A stretch of DNA of 64,000 nucleotides from Xestospongia bergquistia (lineage: Eukaryota; Porifera; Demospongiae; Haplosclerida; Petrosiidae): positions 6,342,150 to 6,406,149 of the forward strand of contig OZ014419.1 in the NCBI GenBank assembly GCA_963965975.1. Direction: 5' to 3'. Shown in pieces: positions 55,970 through 64,000 of the stretch. The position numbers were made by a program, and so were the translations under genes. Position 1 is the stretch's first letter; each line of letters begins with the position of its first letter. The notes beneath the pieces are model-generated. The model searched no databases. It was not told the DNA's origin and saw only the letters and a program-made list of their open reading frames with translations.

Positions 55970-56240
55970 ATAACCATTGATAAAAAGACATCATTAATAA
56001 TAATCAAGATTAAAAAACCTATCTCTCCTTAGGGGTGTGTCAGTTGATATAACTCTAGACATCAAGACTAATTTTGGTAAACCATTACTACATAGAAATC
56101 TCATTTACTTGATAAAGATCTTAATAATTTTAACAGTCAAACCAAATAAGGTCACTAAAAGCACCTTGGAGACGCACATGCCCTCCTGGGTCACTAAGAT
56201 CTATTTCTCACAAAACATTTTGATCATGTGACAGTTACAC
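55970..56240. repeat. Conserved 5' flank, type A (copy 1)
   Basis: About 270 bases starting near GATAAAAAGACATCATTAAT that recur almost unchanged before copies 3 and 5. They include CAGTTGATATAACTCTAGAC and the block GCCTTGGAGACGCACATGCC. It probably carries the promoter-proximal regulatory sites of the array. Confidence 0.85.
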
Positions 56241-56248
56241 TATAAAAG
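56241..56248 (+). promoter_or_regulatory. TATA box of array copy 1
   Basis: TATAAAAG, 61 bases before the ATG, preceded by the conserved TCATGTGACAGTTACAC, which contains a CATGTG E-box. The same arrangement is found at 60191 and 63218 (TATAAAAG) and, as TATAAATG, at 55474, 58110 and 62026. Confidence 0.75.
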
Positions 56249-56301
56249 TGAGCACTCCATCATCAGAATTTTAGTCTATCAAGTCTACAAAGTGCTCAAT
56301 A

Positions 56302-57423
56302 ATGGCCAATATATTCTCTATCATTATAGCATTGTGGACTATGGCAGTGCTAGTTACTGCTTCTACTTCTACTACTTGTGATAATTCACAGCTAGTAAAA
56401 TCTATTGCCGCTCTCGCTGATAAGATTGATATGCTTATTAACCTGACTCAATCATTTGTTGATCCTATCCCTCCTATAAAGGATGTAGGAAAAGACTCTT
56501 GTTCCTGTGAAAATAACACACAAGCAATTGAAGATAACACTGAAGAAATCGAAGAGCTAAAAATCAAGAATGAAGAGTTTGAAGATCAAATCAAATATCT
56601 TAACAGAACGACACAATTTTTGGTTCAGGCATTTAAAAATTTAACAAGACAACCAGATTACTGCGAAATTTTCTTCCCTCCACCAAAGTCCTGTCAAGAA
56701 ATCAAAGATAAATGTCCAAGTAGTCCCTCAGGTTATTATACTTTAGTAAGTGGTAATGTTTATTGTCATATGGAGGATCTATGTAACACTAGTGGAGGAT
56801 GGACAAGGATTGCCTATCTCAATATGTCCGATCCACATGAACAATGTCCTTCTGGATTTAAACTGTATAATCAAAATGGCATAAGAGCTTGTGGAAGAGC
56901 TGCATTACGACAACAATATTGTGAGTCACACAAGTTCTCCTCTAACATCCAATACTCTCAAGTTTGTGGAAAACTTATTGGATACCAGTATTGGTCACCC
57001 GATAGTCTTAGTACTGGTACTTCAGATATTAATAGCTATTATGTTGATGGAGTTAGTCTTACATATGGTAGTCCAAGAAAACATATCTGGACTTTTATCA
57101 CAGCTAATTCAGAAGATGGAAACACAGGCTCACATTGTCCTTGTGCTACGGAGAGTACATTGGCTGTTCCCTCTTTTATCGGAAATGATTACTTTTGTGA
57201 ATCAGGAAGTCCAACCACTCCAACCAGAAAATTGTATACTGATCCATTATGGGATGGTGAAAATTGTAGATCAAAGGAGAATCCATGTTGTCAGGTATCT
57301 GGTATACCTTGGTTTCATAAAACATTACAAATCTCCACAAACGATGATATAGAACTACGTATATGTAAAGATTATAATGATGAAGATACTCTAATAGGTT
57401 TCTATGATATATATGTGAAGTAA
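56302..57423 (+). CDS. Array copy 1: secreted coiled-coil/fibrinogen-like protein
   Basis: A single-exon protein of 373 residues. Residues 1-20 are a signal peptide (FSIIIALWTMAVLVTAS). Residues ~72-112 form a coiled coil (IEELKIKNEEFEDQIKYLNR). From residue ~131 comes a Cys-rich domain that begins like a fibrinogen-related domain (SCQEIKDKCPSSPSGYYTLV, VYCHMEDLC, GGWTRIAYLNMSD). It then continues in a way typical of a sponge-expanded family (CGKLIGYQYWSP, YYVDGVSLTYGSPRKHIW, HCPCA, CCQVSGIPWF, ELRICKDYNDEDT). Several N-glycosylation sequons are present (NLTQ, NNTQ, NRTT, NLTR, NTSG, NMSD). The likely role is an oligomeric extracellular recognition or matrix protein; this is inferred. All Cys of the domain look intact, and its own TATA promoter lies just upstream. 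No intron, unlike most genes in this window. Confidence 0.85.
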   Translation: MANIFSIIIALWTMAVLVTASTSTTCDNSQLVKSIAALADKIDMLINLTQSFVDPIPPIKDVGKDSCSCENNTQAIEDNTEEIEELKIKNEEFEDQIKYLNRTTQFLVQAFKNLTRQPDYCEIFFPPPKSCQEIKDKCPSSPSGYYTLVSGNVYCHMEDLCNTSGGWTRIAYLNMSDPHEQCPSGFKLYNQNGIRACGRAALRQQYCESHKFSSNIQYSQVCGKLIGYQYWSPDSLSTGTSDINSYYVDGVSLTYGSPRKHIWTFITANSEDGNTGSHCPCATESTLAVPSFIGNDYFCESGSPTTPTRKLYTDPLWDGENCRSKENPCCQVSGIPWFHKTLQISTNDDIELRICKDYNDEDTLIGFYDIYVK

Positions 57424-58109
57424 TACATTCACATGTTAGTTTTGTTGCTATTATTTTGTATTCCCCTTTTGATTTTTTGGTGATTTGAATTAGTAATTAT
57501 ATTATTAAAAACATAAACTAAGTCAATTTGTATTTTAGTTAAAGGTCACACAATTCTAGTTAAAGGTCACACTGAGTCACAGATTAGACCTTTTGATTTG
57601 GTTGAGTAGGTTGCAAAAGTGTTTATAAAATATTATGAAGTGCTTAATATAGGCAGATATGTATATGTTGGATAAGATAGGCCAGTTATGTCATCAGGAC
57701 TGATGGGATAGTCAAGGCCTGAGAATGGCCAAGAACCTACCACCAATTGGTCTTTCTTCAAACACCCAATAACTTTATATAAAATACATACACACACAAT
57801 CACATATAGTATGACATAATGCACGAGTTAATTTTAGCATCATGTAGTAAAGTCATATGACAAGTTATAGACACATTAAAGGGAACATACAATAACTGAC
57901 CACAGCTTTAAAAACATGAGTAATATAATTAAGATTAGATAACCAGTCTTTACTTATTGGGTGCGTCAGTTGATATAACTCTAGACATCAAGACTACTAT
58001 ATAAGACCTCATTTACTAGATAGAGATCTCATTTACTTTAACAGCCAAACCTATGAGGTCACTAACACTAATTCTTACCAAAATGTGATTTCCCACATGA
58101 CAGTTACAC
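57424..58109. other. Array spacer, copies 1-2
   Basis: 3' flank shared with copy 3 (TTGTATTCCCCTTTTGA and onward), then the 5' flank of a type-B copy (GTCATCAGGACTGATGGGAT, AGTCAAGGCC). The same two blocks recur after copy 3, so this is part of the duplicated unit. No gene of its own. Confidence 0.7.
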
Positions 58110-59400
58110 TATAAATGTGATCACTTCACTGTCTTAGATACAGTCTATCAATCCTACATAGCACTCAATATTCTATCATTATAGCACTGCGGACTATGGC
58201 AGTGCAAGTTGCTGCTTCTACAACTTCTGATAATTCACAGCTACAAAATTCCATTGCCACTCTCATTAATAAGATCGACATGTTTGTCAACTCAACAAAA
58301 AAAATCCTGGCAACATCGATAACTTGCAGCTCTCTATGATCCACATGACAATGATACAACAACATTCAACATTATTGGGATTGGTCCTATCCCTCCTAAA
58401 ACAGCTGTACCAAATCATAATTGTTCCTGCAAGAACAACACACAAGCAATCAAAGAATTGCAAGCTGAAAAAGACAAACTCAAAGATGAAATTAAATATC
58501 TTTAAAAAATGATACTAACAATTAAAACTTAAGTCCATTAGTCAATGTTCTTGTGAAAATAACACTCAAGAAATTGAAGAGCTAAAATTCAAGAAAGAAG
58601 ATCTTGAAGATCAAATTGAACATGGTAAATTAACAATAAATTTTTGTTTCAAGCTTTTAATAATTTAACAAGTGAAGAGCCTGAACCATCATCATAAGAT
58701 AACTGCAATGGAATTCCCTTCCCTCCACAAAAGTCATGTCAAGAAATCAAAGATAAATGTCCAAGAAGTCCCTCAGGTTATTATACTTTAGTAAGTGGTA
58801 ATGTTTATTGTCATATGGAGGATCTATGTAACATTGGTGGAGGATGAACAAGGATTGCCTATCTCAATATGTCTGATCAACATGAACAATGTCCTTCTGG
58901 ATTTAAACTGTATAATGAAAGTGGTGTAAGAGCTTGTGGAAGAGCTGCATTACAAAAAAGAAATTTCAAATCACTTAACATCACATCTAAGATCAAATAC
59001 TCTCAAGTTTGTGGGAAACTTATTGGATACCAGTATTGGTCACACCCATTGGTCTTAATACTGGTATTTCGGATATTAATAGCTATTATGTTGATGGAGT
59101 TAGTCTTACATATGGTAGTCCAAGAAAACATATTTGGATATTCATAACAGCTATATCAGAATGTGGAAATGCAGGCTCACATTGTCCTTGTGCTATAGGT
59201 AGTACATTGGCTGTTCCCTCTTTATCAGAAATGATTACTATTGTGAATCAGAAAGTCCAACCACTCCAACCAGAAAATTATATCTTGATCCACCATGGGA
59301 TGGCAAAAATTGTGGATCACTTGAGAAGTCATGTTGCCAGGTACCTGGATTACCTTGGTTTCATAAAACATTACAGACTTCCTTTTGGTGATTTGAATTA
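58110..59400 (+). pseudogene. Array copy 2 (type B): broken secreted-protein gene
   Basis: The TATA-like element is kept (58110), but a deletion of about 10 bases removes the start codon. The signal-peptide remnant, coiled coil and fibrinogen-like domain are recognisable in several frames. Breaks include a stop after EIKYL, a TAA before the DNCNG-like segment, TGA in place of the Trp of GGWTR, and further shifts after CGKLIGYQYWS and AVPS. Type B has an additional coiled-coil segment (KELQAEKDKLKDEIKYL) that type A lacks. Confidence 0.88.
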
Positions 59401-60190
59401 GTAATTATATTAATAAAAACATCAAGTGGGTCAATTTGTATTTTAATTAAAGGTCACACAGATTTGGCTAACACTGTCATCAGGATTGCATGGGTGAGTC
59501 AAGCCTCAAAATAGACAAGAACCCTATCACCAATTGGTCTGTCTTCAGACATCCAATAACCTTATATAAAACACACATAGACACATTTATATATAGCAAG
59601 ATGTAATGTATGAGTTAATTTTAGTATCTTGTAATAAAGTCATATGACAAGTTAAAGAAATATTGAAGGGAGCATAACAACTGACTACAGCTTTAAAAAC
59701 ATTAGTAATATTAATTAAAATTAGATAACCTGTACTTCCTTAGTAGGTAAGTCAGTTGATATAACTCTAGACATCAAAAGTAGTTTTAGTAAACCATTAC
59801 TACATAGAAATCTCATTTACTAGATAAAGATCTTAATAATTTTAACAGTCAAACCAATAAGGTCACTAAAAGCGCCTTGGAGACGCACATGCCCTCTTGG
59901 GTCACTAAGATCAATTTCTCCCATGTAAGATAACCATTGATAAAAAGACATCATTAATAATAATCAAGATTAAAAAACCTATCTCTCCTTAGGGGTGTGT
60001 CAGTTTATATAACTCTAGATGTCGAGACTAATTTTGGTAAACCATTGCTACATAGAAATCTCATTTACTAGATAAAGATCTTAATAATTTTAACAGTCAA
60101 ACCAATAAGGTCGCCTTAGAGACGCACATGCCCTTCTGGGTCACTAAGATCTATTTTTCCCAAAACATTTCGGTCATGTGACAGTTACAC
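59401..60190. repeat. Array spacer with doubled 5' flank
   Basis: After the copy 2 3' flank (AATAAA at about 59411) the type-A 5' flank appears twice: about 59755-59927 and again 59996-60165. The two are highly similar, including GGAGACGCACATGCCC or the close GAGACGCACATGCCC. Only the second is joined to a TATA box and a gene. Confidence 0.85.
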
Positions 60191-60198
60191 TATAAAAG
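60191..60198 (+). promoter_or_regulatory. TATA box of array copy 3
   Basis: TATAAAAG 61 bases before the ATG, preceded by TCATGTGACAGTTACAC, as in copy 1. Confidence 0.75.
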
Positions 60199-60251
60199 TG
60201 AGTACTTCATCATCAGAATTTTAGTCTATCGAGTCTACAAAGTGCTCAATA

Positions 60252-61397
60252 ATGGCCAATATATTCTCTATCATTATAGCATTGTGGACTATGGCAGTGC
60301 TAGTTACTGCTTCTACTTCTACTACTTGTGATAATTCACAGCTAGTAAAATCTATTGCCGCTCTCGCTGATAAGATCGATATGCTTATTAACCTGACTCA
60401 ATCATTTGTTGATCCTATCCCTCCTATAAAGGATGTAGGAAAAGACTCTTGTTCCTGTGAAAATAACACACAAGCAATTAAAGATAACACTGAAGAAATT
60501 GAAGAGCTAAAAATCAAGAATGAAGAGTTTGAAGATCAAATCAAACATCTTAAAAGAATGACAAAATTTTTGTTTCGGGCATTTAAAAATTTAACAAGAC
60601 CGGAACCTGAACCATCACTACCACCAGATGACTGCGGAATTACCTTCCCTCCACCAATGTCCTGTCAAGAAATCAAAGATAAATGTCCAAGTAGTCCCTC
60701 AGGTTATTATACTTTAGTAAGTGGTAGTGTTTATTGTCATATGGAGGATCTATGTAACACTAGTGGAGGATGGACAAGGATTGCCTATCTCAATATGTCT
60801 GATCCACAAGAACAATGTCCTTCTGGATTTAAACTATATAATCAAAATGGCATAAGAGCTTGTGGAAGAGCTGCATTACGACAACAATATTGTGAGTCAC
60901 ATAAGTTATCCTGTAACATCCAATACTCTCAAGTTTGTGGAAAACTTATTGGATACCAGTATTGGTCACCCAATGGTCTTAGTACTGGTACTTCGGATAT
61001 TAATAGCTATTATGTTGATGGAGTTAGTCTTACATATGGTAGTCCAAGAAAACATATTTGGACTTTTATCACAGCTATTTCAGAAAATGGAAACACAGGC
61101 TCACATTGTCCTTGTGCCACGGGGAGTACATTGGCTGTTCCCTCTTTTATCAGAAATGATTACTTTTGTGAGTCAGGAAGTCCAACATCCCCAACCAGAA
61201 AATTATATACTGATGATCCATTGTGGGATGGTGAAAATTGTAGGTCAAAGGAGAAGCTATGTTGTCAGGTATCTGGTATACCTTGGTTTCATAAAACATT
61301 ACAAACCTCTACAAATAATGATATAGAACTACGTATATGTAATGATTATGATGATGAAGATACTCCAATAGGTTTCTATGATATATATGTGAAGTAA
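60252..61397 (+). CDS. Array copy 3: secreted coiled-coil/fibrinogen-like protein
   Basis: A 381-residue, intronless close paralogue of copy 1 with the same signal peptide, coiled coil and Cys-rich fibrinogen-like domain. Differences are few. The hinge between coiled coil and domain is longer (RPEPEPSLPPDDCGITFPPP, where copy 1 has only RQPDYCEIFFPPP), NRTT in the coiled coil is lost, and scattered substitutions occur (HKLSCNIQYSQ gains a Cys where copy 1 has Ser). The frame is complete to TAA at 61395-61397. Promoter and 3' flank match copy 1. The near identity points to recent duplication or gene conversion. Confidence 0.85.
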   Translation: MANIFSIIIALWTMAVLVTASTSTTCDNSQLVKSIAALADKIDMLINLTQSFVDPIPPIKDVGKDSCSCENNTQAIKDNTEEIEELKIKNEEFEDQIKHLKRMTKFLFRAFKNLTRPEPEPSLPPDDCGITFPPPMSCQEIKDKCPSSPSGYYTLVSGSVYCHMEDLCNTSGGWTRIAYLNMSDPQEQCPSGFKLYNQNGIRACGRAALRQQYCESHKLSCNIQYSQVCGKLIGYQYWSPNGLSTGTSDINSYYVDGVSLTYGSPRKHIWTFITAISENGNTGSHCPCATGSTLAVPSFIRNDYFCESGSPTSPTRKLYTDDPLWDGENCRSKEKLCCQVSGIPWFHKTLQTSTNNDIELRICNDYDDEDTPIGFYDIYVK

Positions 61398-62025
61398 TAC
61401 ATTCACATGTTGGTTTTTTGCTATGCTATTATTTTGTATTCCCCTTTTGACTTTTTGGTGATTTGAATTAGTAATTATATTAATAAAAACATCAAGTGAG
61501 TCAGTTTGTATTCTAGTAATGGTAACATAGACTTGGTTAACAATATCAACTCCAAGCCTTAATATGACAAATAACGTGTTGTGTTGGATAAAGTAGGCTG
61601 ACATGTCATCAGGACTGATGGGATAGTCAAGGCCTGGGAATGGACAAGAACCCTATCACCAATTAGTCTGTCTTCAGACATCCAATAACCTTATATAAAA
61701 CACACATAGACACATTTATATATAGCAAGATGTAATGTATGAGTTAATTTTAGTATCTTGTAATAAAGTCATATGACAAGTTATAGACACATTGAAGGGA
61801 ACATACAATAACTGACCACAGCTTTAAAAACATCAGTAATATAATTAAGATTAGATAACCAGTCTTTACTTATTGGGTGCGTCAGTTGATATAACTCTAG
61901 ACATCAAGACCAATCTTATTGACCTCATTTACTAGATAGAGATTTCATTTACTTTAACAGCCAAACCTATGAGGTCACTAACACTAATTCTTACCAAAAT
62001 GTGATTTCCCACATGACAGTTACAC
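61398..62025. other. Array spacer, copies 3-4
   Basis: The same two blocks as after copy 1: type-A 3' flank, then type-B 5' flank (GTCATCAGGACTGATGGGAT and onward). It confirms that A and B were duplicated together. Confidence 0.7.
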
Positions 62026-62880
62026 TATAAATGTGATCACTTCACTGTCTTAGATACAGTCTATCAATCCTACATAGCACTCAATATTCTATCATTATTG
62101 CACTGTGGACTATTGCAGTGCAAGTTGCTGCTTCTACTACTTCTGATAATTCACAGCTACAAAATTCCATTGCCACTCTCATTGATAAGATCGACATGTT
62201 TGTCAACTCAACAAAAAAAAATCCTGGCAACATCGATAACTCTCAGCTCTCTATGATCCACATGACAATGATACAACAACATTCAACATTATTGGGATCA
62301 ATTCTTGGTCCCATCCCTCCTAAAACAGCTGTACCAAATCATAATTGTTCCTGCAAGAACAACACACAAGCAATCAAAGAATTGCAAGCTGAAAAAGACA
62401 AACTCAAAGATGAAATTAAATATCTTAAAAAAATGATACTAACAATTAAAACTTAAGTCCATTAGTCAATGTTCTTGTGAAATAACACTCAAGAAATAGA
62501 AGAGCTAAAAGTCAAGAAAGAAGAGTTCGAAAATCAAATTGAACATCTTTAACTAACAATTAATTTTTTGTTTCAAGCTTTCAATAATTTAACAAGTGAA
62601 GAGCCTGAATCACCATCACCAGATAACTGCGATGGAATTACCTTCCCTCCAACAAAGTCATGTCAAGAGATCAAAGATAAATGTCCAAGTAGTCCCTCCA
62701 GTTATTATACTTTAGTAAGTGGTAATGGTTATTGTCATTTGGAGGATCTATGTAACACCAGTGGAGGATGGAGAAAGATTGAATATCACAATATGTCTGA
62801 ACTATATAAAAAGGTGACCTTCCATGATTTAAACTGTATGATCAAAATGGCATAAGGGCTTGTAAAAAATACTGTGAACC
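62026..62880 (+). pseudogene. Array copy 4 (type B): broken, truncated secreted-protein gene
   Basis: Begins with the TATAAATG element and the same start-codon deletion as copy 2. One open piece (62118-62456) covers the signal-peptide end and coiled coil, ending in a stop after LTIKT. Further coiled-coil and domain pieces (NCDGITFPPTKSCQEIKDKC, SGGWRKIEYHNMSE) follow in other frames with stops. The fibrinogen-like domain ends abruptly near 62880; the C-terminal part seen in copy 2 is deleted and the next type-A flank follows almost at once. Confidence 0.88.
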
Positions 62881-63217
62881 ACTCGTGTTCTTGTAATAAT
62901 GTCATATGACAAGTTAAAGAAATATTGAAGGGAACATAATAACTGACCACAGCTTTAAAAACATCAGTAATATTAATTAAGATTAGATAACCTGTACTTC
63001 CTTAGAAGGTAAGTCAGTTGATATAACTCTAGACATCAAGAGTAGTTTTAGTAAACCATTACTACATAGAAATCTCATTTACTTGATAAAGATCTTAATA
63101 ATTTTCACAGTCAAACCAATAAGGTCATTAAAAGTGCCTTGGTGACAGACACACATGCCCTCCTAGGTCACTAAGATCTATTTCTCACAAAACATTTTGA
63201 TCATGTGACAGTTACAC
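62881..63217. repeat. Conserved 5' flank, type A (copy 5)
   Basis: Third occurrence of the type-A upstream block (GATATAACTCTAGACATCAA, then GATAAAGATCTTAATAATTT), joined to the end of copy 4 by a deletion. A small change splits the GGAGACGCACATG block (GGTGACAGACACACATGCCC). Confidence 0.8.
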
Positions 63218-63225
63218 TATAAAAG
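63218..63225 (+). promoter_or_regulatory. TATA box of array copy 5
   Basis: TATAAAAG 61 bases before the ATG with the same TCATGTGACAGTTACAC upstream element as copies 1 and 3. Confidence 0.75.
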
Positions 63226-63278
63226 TGAGCACTTCATCATTAGAATTTTAGTCTATCGAGTCTACAAAGTGCTCAATA

Positions 63279-64000
63279 ATGGCCAATATATTCTCTATCA
63301 TTATAGCATTGTGGACTATGGCAGTGCTAGTTACTGCTTCTACTTCTACCACTTGTGATAATTCACAGCTAGTAAAATCTATTGCCGCTCTCGCTGATAA
63401 GATTGATATGCTTATTAACCTGACTCAATCATTTGTTGATCCTATCCCTCCTATAAAGGATGTAGGAAAAGACTCTTGTTCCTGTGAAAATAACACACAA
63501 GCAATTAAAGATAACGCTGAAGAAATTGAAGAGCTAAAAATCAAGAATGAAGAGTTTGAAGATCAAATCAAACATCTTAAAAGAATGACAAAATTTTTGT
63601 TTCGGGCATTTAAAAATTTAACAAGACCGGAACCTGAACCTGAACCATCACTACCACCAGATGACTGCGGAATTACCTTCCCTCCACCAACGTCCTGTCA
63701 AGAAATCAAAGATAAATGTCCAAGCAGTCCCTCGGGTATTTATACTTTAGTAAGTGGTAATGTTTATTGTCATATGGAGGATCTATGTAACACTAGTGGA
63801 GGATGGACAAGGATTGCCTATCTCAATATGTCCGATCCACAAGAACAATGTCCTTCTGGATTTAAACTGTATAATCAAAATGGTATAAGAGGTTGTGGAA
63901 GAGCTGCATTACGAAAACAATATTGTGAGTCACACAAGTTCTCCTCTAACATCCAATACTCTCAAGTTTGTGGAAAACTTATTGGATACCAGTATTGGTC
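63279..64000 (+). CDS. Array copy 5: secreted coiled-coil/fibrinogen-like protein, cut by window end
   Basis: Open from ATG 63279 to the window edge (about 240 residues). It has the same signal peptide, coiled coil and first half of the fibrinogen-like domain as copies 1 and 3. The hinge has one more Glu-Pro pair than copy 3 (RPEPEPEPSLPPDDCG). SGYYTL becomes SGIYTL and IRACGR becomes IRGCGR. No stop or shift within the visible part. Whether the gene is complete cannot be judged. Confidence 0.82.
   Translation, partial: MANIFSIIIALWTMAVLVTASTSTTCDNSQLVKSIAALADKIDMLINLTQSFVDPIPPIKDVGKDSCSCENNTQAIKDNAEEIEELKIKNEEFEDQIKHLKRMTKFLFRAFKNLTRPEPEPEPSLPPDDCGITFPPPTSCQEIKDKCPSSPSGIYTLVSGNVYCHMEDLCNTSGGWTRIAYLNMSDPQEQCPSGFKLYNQNGIRGCGRAALRKQYCESHKFSSNIQYSQVCGKLIGYQYW

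Overview
The window is eukaryotic nuclear DNA from an early-branching animal, most likely a demosponge resembling Amphimedon; the species is inferred, not proven. The reasons are AT-rich sequence, compact genes with many short GT-AG introns, genes only a few hundred bases apart, animal-specific genes (UNC80, SHARK kinase, TFDP, TRIM-NHL), and a tandem family of secreted coiled-coil/fibrinogen-like proteins of a type I associate with sponges.

Layout. 0.6-3.6 kb (+): a nonribosomal-peptide-synthetase-like gene with half a condensation domain, a full adenylation domain and a carrier domain in one long exon. 4.0-8.7 kb (-): a multi-exon membrane protein whose C-terminal half resembles gustatory-receptor-like (insect chemoreceptor superfamily) proteins. 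9.3-15.0 kb (-): transcription factor Dp (TFDP). It shares a short divergent promoter, with a perfect NRF1 palindrome and an E2F-like site, with TPP2 (tripeptidyl peptidase II, 15.4-23.2 kb, +). One TPP2 intron carries a tRNA-Thr-like sequence. 23.4-25.6 kb (+): a TRIM-NHL ubiquitin-ligase-like gene with a frameshift in the NHL propeller. 25.6-31.4 kb: a gene-poor island of palindromes, minisatellites, hairpins and a decayed C48-protease/PHD-like element ORF, with related GGACCTAGGTCC palindromes near both edges. 31.4-36.2 kb (-): SHARK-type SH2-ankyrin-SH2-tyrosine kinase. 36.5-37.8 kb (+): a small EPSTI1-like gene. 38.1-54.3 kb (-): UNC80, the large cytoplasmic subunit of the NALCN sodium-leak channel complex. 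55.4-64.0 kb (+): a tandem array of six copies (three intact or open, three broken) of a secreted protein with signal peptide, coiled coil and fibrinogen-like domain, running off the right edge.

No operon logic applies. The clearest shared regulation is the TFDP/TPP2 bidirectional promoter and the near-identical TATA promoters of the array. The array appears to have grown by duplication of a two-gene A-B unit of about 3.95 kb in which B was already dead. The strongest candidates for follow-up are the NRPS-like gene, the gustatory-receptor-like gene, the bounded repeat island, and the secreted-protein array.
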